Shown: piece by piece, positions 48,507 to 61,101 of the stretch
How the letters are laid out: each line of letters opens with the position of its first letter
Numbering within the stretch: position 1 is the first letter of the stretch
From: Halomonas sp.
GTDB taxonomy: Bacteria > Pseudomonadota > Gammaproteobacteria > Pseudomonadales > Halomonadaceae
Assembly (NCBI RefSeq): GCF_017515565.1
Contig: NZ_JAFWFN010000010.1
Span: 1 to 64,000, forward strand
Reading direction: 5' to 3'
DNA: 64,000 bases
Translations under genes and position numbers: made by a program
The notes under the pieces: generated by a model
The model's database searches: none
Seen by the model: only the letters and a program-made list of their open reading frames with translations
What the model was told of the DNA's origin: nothing

Positions 48507-49646
48507 TTAACCAAACCCCTCAAATCCGCTTTTATTACGCTTCCCCAGCGACCGATTAGCGGCCTTAAAACACACCCGCATCAATGGCATCAGTAGCCAT
48601 AGCAGCGGTATGAGCAGCCAGCGATAGAAAAAGCGGATAACGAACAACACCGGGAGTAGCACAATTAGCCAGATAAGAAATTGCCCGAGCCATGTGGGCC
48701 AGCCGAGCCATTGGGAAAGATTGGCACCCAGGGCACTGACTAGACTCGGATGACGAATGACCACATAGCCTGTGGTAGCCACCGCAGCCATCTTGGCCAT
48801 ACGCGGCAGCGTGGCGAACCGCCCTCCAGAGGCGACAATGCCTTGCCGCAGCCCTGCACGTACACCCTGGGCTTCAACGCTACCCACCCGGGCGGTGCGA
48901 GCAACGCGCCCAGCCTTTAACACCTTAACGGTGCTGGCCATGACGAGTATGTCAACGCCGGCCCAGCCAAGCTCGCTTGCGCCTATTGCCTCACCGCGCC
49001 GCCACTGGCTTTCTAAGTCGCGTAAACCACTGGTAAAGAAATCCCCCACACCCGACACTACCCGTTCGCCTTGCAGCCACTCCACGTTACCCTCGTCACC
49101 TACCACAAACTGGTTGAGCAGCCCGTGGCCGTTAGCCTCAAGTAACGCAATACCCATCTGGCCACGTCGATAAGGCGTTAATTCTGCCATCGCTGCCTCA
49201 GTATCATCCGCCTCAACCGATGACTCATCGCTCCACCAGCGGCTCACCTGCTGGTAGCGCTCGCCAACCCAGTGCTGGGCTCGCAGGGTAGCGATATCGT
49301 GATCACGGAAGTAGCTGATGGGCAGTACCGCATCCGCGCCAAAGCGCACGAGTACAGCCTGAAACTGAGGAGAAAGCCCATAATCAATTAGGGCGCTGCG
49401 CGCTATATCGCCGTGGCGTATAAGCGCCAGCGAAGCACTCATCCACAGCGCCTGATCGTTGGCGTAACTGAGAAACAGCGCATTGATCTCTGGTGATTCT
49501 TGTTCAAGCGTGGGCGCTAGCGCTGGAAGTGCTCGCTGCACTTCCAAGCGCACCAGACGGGAATCAAAAAGCTCATGAGAAGCCACGGCCGATAGCAGCC
49601 CTGCGATCAAAATCGCGGTTAACACGATAAGCTGCCAAGGCCGCAT
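48507..49646 (-). CDS. Membrane protein of unknown function
   Basis: I do not recognise this 379-residue protein. It has an N-terminal hydrophobic segment (about 5-22, LIVLTAILIAGLLSAVA), a soluble region with many Trp and acidic residues (about 25-225), a moderately hydrophobic stretch (VDILVMASTVKVL), a basic Arg/Gly/Ala part (about 240-280), and a strongly hydrophobic C-terminal block with two probable membrane spans (WLGQFLIWLIVLLPVLFVI; WLLIPLLWLLMPLM), ending in a basic tail. The soluble part is probably periplasmic. A GTG five codons upstream is possible. It starts 35 bases after leuA on the same strand and may be co-transcribed with it. Confidence 0.65.
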   Translation of the reverse strand: MRPWQLIVLTAILIAGLLSAVASHELFDSRLVRLEVQRALPALAPTLEQESPEINALFLSYANDQALWMSASLALIRHGDIARSALIDYGLSPQFQAVLVRFGADAVLPISYFRDHDIATLRAQHWVGERYQQVSRWWSDESSVEADDTEAAMAELTPYRRGQMGIALLEANGHGLLNQFVVGDEGNVEWLQGERVVSGVGDFFTSGLRDLESQWRRGEAIGASELGWAGVDILVMASTVKVLKAGRVARTARVGSVEAQGVRAGLRQGIVASGGRFATLPRMAKMAAVATTGYVVIRHPSLVSALGANLSQWLGWPTWLGQFLIWLIVLLPVLFVIRFFYRWLLIPLLWLLMPLMRVCFKAANRSLGKRNKSGFEGFG

Positions 49647-49681
49647 TATTAGCCACCCCACTTAACTGGCAATCGCTTTGA

Positions 49682-51388
49682 TCAACCCAATGTTTCCGCT
49701 GTCACGTTTGCCGCTGCAGGCTGGGTGGAGTGGTGACGGTTAATAGCACTAAGGACGCCTTTCATGGAAGCGCTGGTGATGCTCTCATCTGTGCCCACGC
49801 CAAACACTGCTTTGCCGTCGATACGCACTTCTACATAGGCAATGGCTTCGGCATCAGCGCCTTGGCCGCGGGAGTGCTCGTGGTAGTCGATAATCTCTAC
49901 ATCCTGCCCATTGGCCATCAGCGCTTTTATAAAGGCAGCGAGCGGTCCATTACCCTGCCCAGTTAACAGTTGGCGCTCACCCTCTTTCTCCACAACAGCC
50001 TCCAACATTACTTTGGGGCTATCGGGTTCAGAAGAGAGACGATGGCTCACTAGATTAAAGGGCGTGCGCTGCTCTAAATACTCGTCAGCAAAGGCTTGAT
50101 AGATCATCTGAGAGGTGATCTCTTTACTCGTACGTTCGGCCACTTCTTGCACCACCTGGCTGAACTCGATAGAGAGACGACGTGGCAACTCTATGCCGTG
50201 CTCCTGCTCCAGCAGATAAGAAACGCCGCCTTTACCTGATTGGCTGTTAACGCGAATCACCGCTTCGTAGCTACGGCCCACATCCAGCGGATCAATAGGC
50301 AGGTAAGGCACGTCCCATACCGCATCAGGATTAGCGCGGCGATCCGCCATGCCTTTTTTGATCGCATCCTGGTGGGAGCCAGAGAAAGCGGTAAATACCA
50401 AATCGCCCACATACGGATGACGCGGGTGCACCGGCAGTTGGTTGCAGTACTCCACCTCACGCATGATCGGGGTAATATTGGAGAAATCGAGCTGGGGGTG
50501 AACGCCCTGGGTGTACATATTCATCGCCAAGGTGACGATATCCACGTTGCCGGTACGCTCGCCGTTACCAAACAGCGTCCCTTCCACACGGTCAGCGCCC
50601 GCCATTAGCGTTAACTCTGCTGCCGCCACACCTGTACCACGATCATTATGGGGGTGAACGCTCACGATCAGCGTGTCGCGATTTTTCACATGGCGGCAAA
50701 ACCATTCAATTTGATCGGCGTAATTATTCGGCGTGGCCACCTCGACCGTCGCCGGTAGGTTAACAATCATCCGGTTATCAACACTCGGCGCATAGGTGTC
50801 CATCACCGCTTCAACGATCTCTACCGCAAAATCCATCTCAGTAGTGGTAAACAGCTCGGGTGAGTATTGGAACGTCCAGTTCGTCTCAGGATGATCTGCC
50901 ATCAAGTCACGAATTTGTGCCGTAGCATCCACCGCTATTTGCACGCACTCGTTTTTATCAACGTTAAAGACTACCCGGCGAAACATCGGATCAGTCGCGT
51001 TATAGACGTGAACAATCGCGTTTTTTGCGCCTTCTAAAGCCTCGAAAGTACGTTCAATCAGATGTGGGCGCGCCTGGGTCAGCACTTGGATCGTCACGTC
51101 GTCGGGAATCTTATCCTGCTCTATCAGCGAGCGCACAAAATCAAAGTCCGTTTGCGATGCCGAAGGAAAACCCACCTCAATCTGTTTAAAACCGACTTTG
51201 AGCAGCCTATCGAATAGGCGCTCCTTACGCTCTTGATCCATCGGATCAATCAGCGATTGATTGCCGTCACGCAAATCAACGCTGCACCAGATAGGCGCTG
51301 TTTCAATACGCTGGTTAGGCCACTGACGATCAGGCAGCTCTACGGCCACGAAGGGACGATATTTTTTTGAAGGCTCGGGCAGCATCAT
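49682..51388 (-). CDS. leuA: 2-isopropylmalate synthase
   Basis: First enzyme of leucine synthesis: condenses acetyl-CoA with 2-oxoisovalerate. It has 568 residues, the longer LeuA type common in Pseudomonas, Halomonas and actinobacteria. Catalytic DLRDGNQ (R40, D41), [10 protein letters not shown] with the metal-binding histidines, and a C-terminal regulatory LeuA dimer domain (leucine feedback) are present. AGGAG precedes the ATG at 51388 by seven bases. It lies 16 bases after the sodium-channel gene, so there is no space for a leucine leader peptide/attenuator directly in front of it. Confidence 0.95.
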   Translation of the reverse strand: MMLPEPSKKYRPFVAVELPDRQWPNQRIETAPIWCSVDLRDGNQSLIDPMDQERKERLFDRLLKVGFKQIEVGFPSASQTDFDFVRSLIEQDKIPDDVTIQVLTQARPHLIERTFEALEGAKNAIVHVYNATDPMFRRVVFNVDKNECVQIAVDATAQIRDLMADHPETNWTFQYSPELFTTTEMDFAVEIVEAVMDTYAPSVDNRMIVNLPATVEVATPNNYADQIEWFCRHVKNRDTLIVSVHPHNDRGTGVAAAELTLMAGADRVEGTLFGNGERTGNVDIVTLAMNMYTQGVHPQLDFSNITPIMREVEYCNQLPVHPRHPYVGDLVFTAFSGSHQDAIKKGMADRRANPDAVWDVPYLPIDPLDVGRSYEAVIRVNSQSGKGGVSYLLEQEHGIELPRRLSIEFSQVVQEVAERTSKEITSQMIYQAFADEYLEQRTPFNLVSHRLSSEPDSPKVMLEAVVEKEGERQLLTGQGNGPLAAFIKALMANGQDVEIIDYHEHSRGQGADAEAIAYVEVRIDGKAVFGVGTDESITSASMKGVLSAINRHHSTQPAAANVTAETLG

Positions 51389-51404
51389 GGCGGGGCTCCT
51401 AACG

Positions 51405-52250
51405 TCAGTCGGTTTTGGGTGTATCGGCACGCTGGGTAAGCGCGGCTTCCATACGGTTAAGCTGGCTGCGCAACTCTTTTACATCGGCACGCAATCCTTG
51501 CATTTCTGCAGCCTCCCCCTCGCCGCTTTCCAAGTCAATCAGCGCGCTCTCTTTTTGCATAACGTCCAGCACAATACCAATCATCATATTCAGGAAAATA
51601 AACGCATTGAGAAATATGAACGTCAGGAAGTAGATCCAGGCGTAGGGGTAGTATTCCATGGTGGGGTAAAGCACCGCGGTTGCCCAGCTCTCAAAGGTGG
51701 CTACCTGGAACAGCGTCAGCATAGCGAGGGCAATATTTCCCCACAGTTGCTCATCCACGTCGTGGAAGATAAAACTGCCGATGGCGGCGTAAATATAAAA
51801 AATAATAAACATCAGCAGCGCAACATAGCCCATGCGCGGAATCGACTTAACCAATGACACCAGCAATAGGCGAAGCTCTGGAATCATCGACACCAAGCGC
51901 AGCACCCTGAAGATTCTTAACAGGCGCGCTAGCAGCACCATCTCCGAATCATCCATGGGTATGAGGCTGGCGGTCACAATCAGGAAATCAAAAATATTCC
52001 AGCCCTTTTTAAAGAAGCTGATTAAGTTTTTCTCTGCCGCCATACGGATCAGCAGCTCAACCAAAAAGAACACCGTGACCGCGACATCTAAGTACATAAG
52101 CCACTGTTCAAACTGGCTCGCTTCATCATAGGTGCGCGCCCCTATCATCAGGGCCGACACGACGATAATGGCAATAACCACTGTTTCAAACAGCTTATTA
52201 CTGCGCAGCTGTTCGAAGCGGGCTTGCCAAGTAGTAAAGGATTCACTCAT
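51405..52250 (-). CDS. Voltage-gated sodium channel (NaChBac/NavBac family)
   Basis: Single-domain ion channel that works as a tetramer in the inner membrane. It has 281 residues: S1 about 20-38, S2 52-70, S3 82-98, and S4 106-127 with gating arginines R109, R112, R115 and R118 at three-residue steps. S5 is 138-163, the pore helix and selectivity filter TFESWAT is at 185-191, S6 is 203-231, and a C-terminal coiled coil spans about 250-272. The filter resembles TLESWAS of NaChBac, which supports sodium selectivity. A sodium channel fits life at high salt (roles in pH or motility are known for alkaliphiles). The ATG at 52250 was chosen over one 33 bases upstream. Confidence 0.9.
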   Translation of the reverse strand: MSESFTTWQARFEQLRSNKLFETVVIAIIVVSALMIGARTYDEASQFEQWLMYLDVAVTVFFLVELLIRMAAEKNLISFFKKGWNIFDFLIVTASLIPMDDSEMVLLARLLRIFRVLRLVSMIPELRLLLVSLVKSIPRMGYVALLMFIIFYIYAAIGSFIFHDVDEQLWGNIALAMLTLFQVATFESWATAVLYPTMEYYPYAWIYFLTFIFLNAFIFLNMMIGIVLDVMQKESALIDLESGEGEAAEMQGLRADVKELRSQLNRMEAALTQRADTPKTD

Positions 52251-52410
52251 GGAGCAGGGGTTCTCTAGGGGTGTAATCGGCACACTTTATACCAAATAAT
52301 TGGCCGTTCCACAGGTGTTGGTAGGTTTTGATTTCGGCGTATCCGCTAGTGGTCGATATCACTTTCCGGTAAGCTCCTCCCGATTTAACAGCCTGGTTTG
52401 AGGTGGATAT

Positions 52411-53238
52411 ATGTGGAGCCTGCTTAGGCTACCTGCCCTATCACTTACGGTGTTGGTGATAGCGGGTTGTTCAGACCCCAAAATAGACACAAGTTCAATG
52501 CCCGCTGCGGTAGTCTCTGTCGATAAAGTGCGCGAATCGCTGCCTGCCTATAAACGCAACGAGTTCGACCAAGCGCTGACCATCATCGCAATGTCGTCGT
52601 TTAGCGGGATCAATATCCTTAACCCCCACCGCATGAATGCCGCTGAAATTGCCGAAACCGCCAATGCTTACATGCACGGGTTAACGGGCGATGAAATTAT
52701 TGAGCGCGCCGACAAAATGTTGCGTGAACGACGGGCAAGAGAGCGCGATCAAGCACTACGAATGCTTAACCGCCTGGAAGAAAAAGAAGCCAATGTCGAA
52801 CAAGACCGTCAGCAACTTACCCAGGTGAGTATTGATCAGGCCGACTACTATCTCAGCACTAGCCCCTACGGCGCCCCGGAGCCTGTGATTGAACTCGCAG
52901 TGGCGAACGCGACTGAGCAGACACTCTCGCAGCTGATGTTGCGAGGCGAGCTATCAAGCCCAGAGCACGACACACCCTGGGTCGACGAGACGTTTTTGTA
53001 TGTTATTTCTGGCGGGTTAGCGCCGGGAGAAACCGGCCAATGGAGCCTCGCCCCAAACCGATTCGGCCCTTGGGGCGACCCTCAAATTCCTCAGGACGCA
53101 AGGTTAACGATCACGCTTGAAGGGGTAAGGGATAGTGAAGGCAACCCCCTCTGGAGCTCGCCGCCCCTAACGGAATCCGAGGCGGAGAGACTAGACGCAC
53201 TACGCAAAGACTTTGCGGGTATTCGCTTAGCTGATTAG
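52411..53238 (+). CDS. Lipoprotein of unknown function (DUF6694-like)
   Basis: A 275-residue protein with a lipoprotein signal (LTVLVIAGC, C20). The mature part opens with a roughly 70-residue helical region (MPAAVVSVDKVRESLPAYKR onward, including LTGDEII). Next comes a charged helix rich in Arg/Glu (about 95-125), probably coiled coil, and then a beta-rich C-terminal domain. The N-terminal region resembles small lipoproteins of the DUF6694 group, from memory and not verified. AGGTGGA precedes the ATG. Its last 12 bases overlap the end of serB on the other strand. Confidence 0.65.
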   Translation: MWSLLRLPALSLTVLVIAGCSDPKIDTSSMPAAVVSVDKVRESLPAYKRNEFDQALTIIAMSSFSGINILNPHRMNAAEIAETANAYMHGLTGDEIIERADKMLRERRARERDQALRMLNRLEEKEANVEQDRQQLTQVSIDQADYYLSTSPYGAPEPVIELAVANATEQTLSQLMLRGELSSPEHDTPWVDETFLYVISGGLAPGETGQWSLAPNRFGPWGDPQIPQDARLTITLEGVRDSEGNPLWSSPPLTESEAERLDALRKDFAGIRLAD

Positions 53239-54153
53239 ATCGCTGGCGCGGTAGCCCATGAGATAAAGCACCCCATCAATGCCTAGGGTAGAAATTGCCT
53301 GACGCGCCTGGGCACGCACGACGGGCTTGGCACGAAAGGCAATTCCCATGCCCGCTTTGGCTAGCATTTTCAGGTCATTGGCGCCATCGCCCACGGCAAT
53401 GGTTTGCGCAAGCGAAAAGCCTTCCCGCTGAGCGATCTGCTCTAGTAGCAGGGCTTTTCGCTCGGCGTCGACAATCGGCTCCAGCACTTCGCCGGTTACC
53501 TTACCGTTTACGATCAACAATTCGTTGGCATGAATCTCATCAAAGCCCAACCTTTCCTGAAGGTGGCGGACAAAGTAAGTAAAGCCCCCGGATAGAATCG
53601 CCGTGCGGTAGCCAAAGTGCTTTAAGTTTTTCATTAGCCGCTCGACGCCCTCCATCAGCGGCAGCTCAGCAGCGATCCCGGCTAGTACTGACTCGTCTAG
53701 CCCTTCGAGCTTGCTCATACGCTCGCGGAAGCTGGCTTGAAAATCCAGCTCGCCACGCATGGCCCGTTCGGTCACCTCGGCGACTTCATCGCCCACGCCG
53801 TGGCGGCGCGCTAGCTCATCAATGACTTCGGCCTTAATCAGGGTAGAGTCCATATCGAAGCAGACTAACCGTGGTTTAGCCAGATCACGGTGATCCTCTT
53901 GGATGACAATATCCACCCCCAGCGCTTCACCCAATGATAAGGCGGCTTTGCGCAATGCTTCCGTGTCTATCCGGTCACCGGAGAGGCGCTGCTCCACGCA
54001 GTCATGCGCTTCTCCCGGCAGCGATGCATCCGCCAATTGCGTGGTGACCCCTGCCTGCAAACCAAACTGCTCGACCAACTTAGCCACTTGCCGCTGCGCG
54101 TCCGCGGTGATCCGCGGCGCTAGTACGGTTAAAAGAACATCACCGCGTGCCAT
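53227..54153 (-). CDS. serB: Phosphoserine phosphatase
   Basis: Final step of serine synthesis. It has 308 residues: an N-terminal ACT-like regulatory region (about 1-85) and a HAD phosphatase domain with nucleophile D100 in DMDST (100-104), then SGGF, and GDGANDLKML. An ATG two to three bases before the parC stop region (spacing only 3 bases to parC) suggests it is transcribed with parC upstream. It is convergent with, and overlapping, the lipoprotein gene. Confidence 0.95.
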   Translation of the reverse strand: MARGDVLLTVLAPRITADAQRQVAKLVEQFGLQAGVTTQLADASLPGEAHDCVEQRLSGDRIDTEALRKAALSLGEALGVDIVIQEDHRDLAKPRLVCFDMDSTLIKAEVIDELARRHGVGDEVAEVTERAMRGELDFQASFRERMSKLEGLDESVLAGIAAELPLMEGVERLMKNLKHFGYRTAILSGGFTYFVRHLQERLGFDEIHANELLIVNGKVTGEVLEPIVDAERKALLLEQIAQREGFSLAQTIAVGDGANDLKMLAKAGMGIAFRAKPVVRAQARQAISTLGIDGVLYLMGYRASDLIS

Positions 54154-54156
54154 CTA

Positions 54157-56409
54157 CTACTCCCCTGCTTCTAAACGGTCTACTTTTTGGAAACCCCGCG
54201 GCAGCTTGCTGCCTCGCCTACCCCGCTCGCCGCGATAATACGCGAGATCGTCGGCTTTCAGCGTCAACTTGCGCTTACCCGCATGGATAATCAGCTCTTT
54301 ATCATCCGCCACAACGGTAATATCGCGTACAAACTCCTCACGCCGTGCGGCACGGGGGCCAGGTATATCGAGCATTTTATTACCCTTGCCTTTAGACATC
54401 TCGGGCAATTGATCCAACGGGAACAGCAGCAACCGGCCTTCGTTAGAAACGGAGGCAACCCATAATTCGTTGCCAGCAGGCACTTCTATTGGTGCCATAA
54501 CGCTGCACCCTTTGGGCAGGCTAAGCACCGCTTTACCGGCTTTGTTTTTGCCGGTTAGCGTATCGAGCCGCGCCACAAACCCATAGCCACCGTCGGTGGC
54601 AAGCACAAAGCACTGCTCGGGCGGTGCGAACATCAGACCAGCCATTTTCGCTCCAGCCGCCACATTAGCACGACCCGTCACCGGCTCGCCCTGGCCCCGT
54701 GCGCTGGGCAGGTTATGCGCCGACAGCGTATAAGCACGCCCGGTGTCATCCAGCAGCACCAGTGGCTGGTTAGTTTTGCCACGGGCCGCCAGTTGGAAGC
54801 TATCCCCCGCTTTGTAGGAGAGCCCTTCGGGGTCGATATCGTGGCCTTTCGCTGCGCGAATCCAGCCCTTGTCCGAGAGCACGACGGTAATCGGGTCAGC
54901 ACCCATAAGTTCGACTTCAGAAAGTGCCTTGGACTCAGCACGCTCCACCAGCGGTGAGCGACGGTCGTCGCCGTGCTCTTTGCCCGCCGCGCGAATCTCT
55001 TTTTCAATTAACGTGGTGAGTTTGGCTTCGCTGCCCAGTAGGCCCTGTAGATACTTGCGCTCTTTTTCCAGTTCGTCCTGCTCGCCGCGGATTTTCATCT
55101 CTTCGAGTTTGGCAAGATGCCGCAGGCGCAACTCTAAAATAGCTTCAGCCTGACGCTCAGAGAGACTAAAAGCAGCCATCAGCGAGGCTTTCGGGTCGTC
55201 CTCCTCGCGAATAATGCGGATGACTTCGTCAAGATCTAGATAGGCAATCAGCAGGCCTTCCAGGATATGCAGCCGGTCTTCGACCTTGCCCAAGCGGTGC
55301 TCTAATCGTCGACGCACCGTGCTCCGCCGGAACTGTAACCACTCGCCTAGCATTTCAGGCAGCGGCATTACCCGTGGGCGGCCGTCAAGCCCGATGACGT
55401 TCATGTTCACCCGCACGTTCTTTTCCAGATCCGTGGTGGCAAACAGGTGCGCCATGAGCGACTCCACATCGACTCGGCTAGAGCGTGGCTCAATCACTAG
55501 GCGGGTAGGCTCTTCGTGGGTCGACTCATCGCGCAGATCGGCTACCATGGGCAGCTTTTTGGCCTGCATTTGCGCGGCAATCTGTTCAAGCACTTTGGCG
55601 CCGCTGACCTGGTAAGGCACAGCGGTAATCACAATATTCGCCTCTTCGCGCACATAGCGAGCACGCAGTTTGACGGAGCCTCGCCCGGATTCGTAGAGCT
55701 TTCTTAAGTCCGCAGGCGGGGTAATGATTTCTGCATCCGTTGGGAAATCCGGTGCAGGGACGAACTCCATTAAATCAGCGGTGGTGGCGTTGGGGTTGCG
55801 CAACAGATGACAGGTCGCTTCGACAACTTCCGTCACGTTATGGGGCGGTATGTCCGTTGCCATACCCACGGCGATGCCGGTGCCGCCATTCAATAACACA
55901 TGGGGTAATCGGGCCGGCAAGACGACGGGCTCTTGCATGGTGCCGTCGAAGTTTGGCGCCCACTCCACAGTGCCTTGGCCTAGTTCGCTAAGGAGTACTT
56001 CAGCAAACTTGGAAAGCTTGGCCTCGGTGTAGCGCATAGCGGCAAACGATTTGGGATCATCCGGGCTACCCCAGTTACCCTGGCCATCTACCAGCGGATA
56101 GCGGTAGCTAAACGACTGAGCCATAAGCACCATGGCTTCGTAACAGGCGCTGTCACCGTGGGGGTGAAATTTACCCAATACGTCACCGACGGTACGCGCC
56201 GATTTTTTGTACTTGGCATTGGCGTGCAGCGCTAGCTCGCGCATGGCATAAATAATTCGCCGCTGCACAGGCTTCATGCCATCGCCAATGTTGGGCAGGG
56301 CCCGGTCTAAAATGACGTACATCGAGTAGTCGAGGTACGCTTTTTCGGTGTAGTCGCGCAGAGAGAGTCGTTCGACGTCGCCCTCCGCTACTTGAATATC
56401 CATGGTCAT
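54157..56409 (-). CDS. parC: DNA topoisomerase IV subunit A
   Basis: Breakage-reunion subunit that decatenates daughter chromosomes with ParE. Its 750 residues match the family. The catalytic tyrosine is Y127 ([15 protein letters not shown]. coli Y120). The quinolone-determining positions are S87 and E91 ([12 protein letters not shown]), the wild-type residues. The C-terminal pinwheel domain is present. It starts six bases after parE, with GAGG upstream of the ATG at 56409 (a second ATG two codons later is possible). It shares an operon with parE and probably serB. Confidence 0.97.
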   Translation of the reverse strand: MTMDIQVAEGDVERLSLRDYTEKAYLDYSMYVILDRALPNIGDGMKPVQRRIIYAMRELALHANAKYKKSARTVGDVLGKFHPHGDSACYEAMVLMAQSFSYRYPLVDGQGNWGSPDDPKSFAAMRYTEAKLSKFAEVLLSELGQGTVEWAPNFDGTMQEPVVLPARLPHVLLNGGTGIAVGMATDIPPHNVTEVVEATCHLLRNPNATTADLMEFVPAPDFPTDAEIITPPADLRKLYESGRGSVKLRARYVREEANIVITAVPYQVSGAKVLEQIAAQMQAKKLPMVADLRDESTHEEPTRLVIEPRSSRVDVESLMAHLFATTDLEKNVRVNMNVIGLDGRPRVMPLPEMLGEWLQFRRSTVRRRLEHRLGKVEDRLHILEGLLIAYLDLDEVIRIIREEDDPKASLMAAFSLSERQAEAILELRLRHLAKLEEMKIRGEQDELEKERKYLQGLLGSEAKLTTLIEKEIRAAGKEHGDDRRSPLVERAESKALSEVELMGADPITVVLSDKGWIRAAKGHDIDPEGLSYKAGDSFQLAARGKTNQPLVLLDDTGRAYTLSAHNLPSARGQGEPVTGRANVAAGAKMAGLMFAPPEQCFVLATDGGYGFVARLDTLTGKNKAGKAVLSLPKGCSVMAPIEVPAGNELWVASVSNEGRLLLFPLDQLPEMSKGKGNKMLDIPGPRAARREEFVRDITVVADDKELIIHAGKRKLTLKADDLAYYRGERGRRGSKLPRGFQKVDRLEAGE

Positions 56410-56415
56410 CGGGGG

Positions 56416-58389
<1,974 letters not shown>

Positions 58390-58523
58390 CTAAATGCGCG
58401 ACTGACAAAAGGGCACAGGATAGCGGAAAAGCAAAAAGCTGTATATCTAGCCATGCTTATTGCAGGCAACGTGATATAGGGTATCCCCCTCGACGGGGGG
58501 AGCGGAGCGCCTTACTGGCTCGC

Positions 58524-60242
58524 TTACTCCTGCTCCGCTGCCCAAAACGCCTCAATTAGCCCGCGGCTAGAGGCATCCATGCGGGATAGATCACCTTCGC
58601 CATCGATGATCGCCTGGGTGTCAGTGGCAATTTGCTTGCCGAGCTCTACGCCCCATTGATCAAACGGATTGATATCCCATATCACCGCCTGCACAAATAC
58701 TTTGTGCTCGTAAAGCGCAATCAGCGCACCCAGGGTCGCTGGCGTTAGCTTATCCAGCAACACTGTAGAAGAGGGCTGATTGCCCCGATAGCGTTTGTGC
58801 TCCGGGCGGGGGCCATCATCTTCCAAGGCATCATCCCCAAGCATAAGCACCCGGGACTGAGCAAAGCAGTTCGCCAGGGCCAACCGGTGTTGGGCTTTTA
58901 AATGGCGGCGGGTATCCGGGTCTTCCACCTCATCGTAGCGTTTCAGCGGGGCAATAAAATCGCACACCACCGGCTGAGTGCCTTGGTGAAGCAACTGATA
59001 AAACGCGTGCTGCGCGTTGGGGCCAAGCTGCCCCCACAGTACCGGGCATGTCGAGTAGTTCACCGCCTTGCCCTGACTGGTGACTGACTTGCCGTTGGAC
59101 TCCATTTCCAGCTGTTCAAGATAGGCAGCAAAGTACTCTAGCCGCCCATCATACGGCAGAATCGAATGGGCGCGAATATCCAGAAAGTTTACGTTCCAAA
59201 TACCTGCCAAGCCCAACAGCACCGGCAGATTGTCTTCCATCGGCGCATGGCGAAAATGGGTATCCATTGCATGGGCGCCTGCCAGCAGTTCGCGGAAGTT
59301 CTCCATGCCGACCACCAGCGCAATGGGCAGGCCAATGGTGCCCCATAGCGAGTAGCGTCCTCCCACCCACTCCCAGAACATCAGCTGGTGATCTGACGCA
59401 ATCCCCCACTCGCTCATTTTATCGGGGCTAGCGGAAACTCCAATGAAGTGTTGGCGAATGACCAGTTCAGCGCTAACGGGGTTAGCGTGGGTGCGGGTTT
59501 GCAGGCTGCCATCAAGCACATCGCCATGATTGGAAAGCCGCCCTAGCAACCAATCTCGGGCAGTGTTGGCATTGGAAAGCGTGTCGATGGTGGTGAACGA
59601 CTTAGACGAGAGCACAAAAATAGTCGTTTCTGGATTAAAGCGACTTAAATAATCCGCCAGTTGGGAGCCATCCATGGTGGAGGCAAAATGCACCTCTACC
59701 GGGTGGATATCCTTCGGGCGATAATCTGTCAGGGCATGGGTGACCATTAGCGGCCCTAAATCCGAGCCACCCACCCCCAGGTTCACCACATGACGGATCG
59801 GCTTACCAGTAGCACCGCGCCACTGACCCGCGTGGAGCCGTTGCACTAAGCGCTCCATCTGGGCAAGGCTTTCGTGCACGTCGCTGACCACGTTATGGCC
59901 TTCCACATTGAGCACGGCATCGGCAGGTAGCCGAAGAGCAGTGTGGAGCGCCGGACGGTTTTCGCTTACGTTGACCCGCTTGCCGCTCAACAGGGCATCT
60001 ATTGCCCCTGGCACGCCTGCTTCATGGGCTAGCGCCAACAGGTGCTCTAGGGTGTCGTCGTCCCAACGCTGTTTGGAAAGATCCAGGGTAAGCCCCGCCA
60101 CTTGACGCGTAAAGTTGGTCCAGCGGCTGGCATCGTCGCCAAATAGATTTTTCAAATGAACACGTTGCAGTGACTGAGCATGCTGCGTGAGCGTTTGCCA
60201 AGCGGGTAGCGTATCTGGGGTTGCGCGTGTTGCTGATGCCAT
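58524..60242 (-). CDS. pgi: Glucose-6-phosphate isomerase
   Basis: Interconverts glucose-6-phosphate and fructose-6-phosphate. It has 572 residues, a little longer than E. coli Pgi. The family signatures are intact: NLGVGGSDLGPLM, VLSSKSFTTIDT, GGRYSLWGTIGL, and the C-terminal GVELGKQIA. AGGAG lies upstream of the ATG. About 210 bases separate it from parE downstream, containing a short GC hairpin (CCCCC/GGGGG near 58485-58500) and a possible parE promoter, but no gene. It is divergent from cmoA. Confidence 0.96.
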   Translation of the reverse strand: MASATRATPDTLPAWQTLTQHAQSLQRVHLKNLFGDDASRWTNFTRQVAGLTLDLSKQRWDDDTLEHLLALAHEAGVPGAIDALLSGKRVNVSENRPALHTALRLPADAVLNVEGHNVVSDVHESLAQMERLVQRLHAGQWRGATGKPIRHVVNLGVGGSDLGPLMVTHALTDYRPKDIHPVEVHFASTMDGSQLADYLSRFNPETTIFVLSSKSFTTIDTLSNANTARDWLLGRLSNHGDVLDGSLQTRTHANPVSAELVIRQHFIGVSASPDKMSEWGIASDHQLMFWEWVGGRYSLWGTIGLPIALVVGMENFRELLAGAHAMDTHFRHAPMEDNLPVLLGLAGIWNVNFLDIRAHSILPYDGRLEYFAAYLEQLEMESNGKSVTSQGKAVNYSTCPVLWGQLGPNAQHAFYQLLHQGTQPVVCDFIAPLKRYDEVEDPDTRRHLKAQHRLALANCFAQSRVLMLGDDALEDDGPRPEHKRYRGNQPSSTVLLDKLTPATLGALIALYEHKVFVQAVIWDINPFDQWGVELGKQIATDTQAIIDGEGDLSRMDASSRGLIEAFWAAEQE

Positions 60243-60356
60243 GTGCCCTCTCCTGTGGCGTCATTCCATGTGGCAGGAATCTGTGATGGGCAGGTCTGTT
60301 CTGGTTAACCAAGGCCGCGTAAACTACGCAGCCTCATTAACAAACCTGGCTAGCCC

Positions 60357-61100
60357 ATGAGTGATGCATCTTACCGCGACGCTATCTTTTCAACACCCCT
60401 TGATAAGGTGGCAAGGTTCTCCTTCGACGAACAGGTGGTCGCGTGCTTCCCTGATATGATTCGCCGTTCGGTGCCCGGCTATGGGCAAATCCTTGGCATG
60501 TTAAGCTTAATTGCCCAGCGCCACCTGCGCCATGGCGCCCATGTCTATGACCTCGGCTGCTCATTGGGGGCGTCGGGGTTGGCGCTGGCGGGCGCGCTGC
60601 CTGCCGATGCGTTTCGTTACACCGGGGTAGACCTTTCACCTGCCATGGCCGCTAGGGCCAAGCAAACGTTTCAAGAAGAGTGCCCTGATCACGCCATGCA
60701 GGTGGAAGAAGCCGACATACGCACGCTTGAGTATGCGCCTTCCGGCATGATCATTCTCAACTTTACGCTGCAGTTTCTCCCCCCCGCCGACCGCGATGCA
60801 CTGTTAAAACGGCTTTACGATGCCCTTGAGCCCGGCGGCGTGCTGATTTTGTCGGAAAAAACCATCGATGCCGACGAGCGGGATAACGCCTGGCGGGTTG
60901 AGCGCTACCACGACTTCAAACGCGCCAACGGCTACAGCGATATGGAAATCAGCCAAAAACGCACCGCGCTGGAAAACGTACTGATCCCTGACACCTTAGA
61001 TGCCCTGCATGGCCGCTTAGCCCAGGCGGGCTTTCCCCGCTCAATGACCTGGTTCCAGTACCTGAACTTCACCTCGCTAATTGCCTTTAAGGAGGGGTGA
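60357..61100 (+). CDS. cmoA: Carboxy-S-adenosyl-L-methionine synthase
   Basis: Makes carboxy-SAM from SAM and prephenate; CmoB then uses it to modify uridine 34 in tRNAs (cmo5U). It has 247 residues with a Rossmann methyltransferase fold: VYDLGCSLGASGLAL (63-77), GVDLSPAMA, and ILNFTLQFL. The start DAIFSTPLDKVARFSFDEQV is diagnostic for CmoA. Its stop lies one base before the GTG of cmoB, whose ribosome site AAGGAGG sits inside the cmoA end, so the two were evolved to be coupled. Confidence 0.96.
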   Translation: MSDASYRDAIFSTPLDKVARFSFDEQVVACFPDMIRRSVPGYGQILGMLSLIAQRHLRHGAHVYDLGCSLGASGLALAGALPADAFRYTGVDLSPAMAARAKQTFQEECPDHAMQVEEADIRTLEYAPSGMIILNFTLQFLPPADRDALLKRLYDALEPGGVLILSEKTIDADERDNAWRVERYHDFKRANGYSDMEISQKRTALENVLIPDTLDALHGRLAQAGFPRSMTWFQYLNFTSLIAFKEG

Positions 61101-61101
61101 C

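Noticed and set aside
51389-51404. Leucine leader peptide or attenuator before leuA
   Set aside because: Only 16 bases separate leuA from the sodium-channel gene, with no run of leucine codons or hairpin there.
58485-58500. CCCCC/GGGGG hairpin after pgi as an intrinsic terminator
   Set aside because: The stem is short and no T-run follows on the minus strand, so it was not listed as a terminator.
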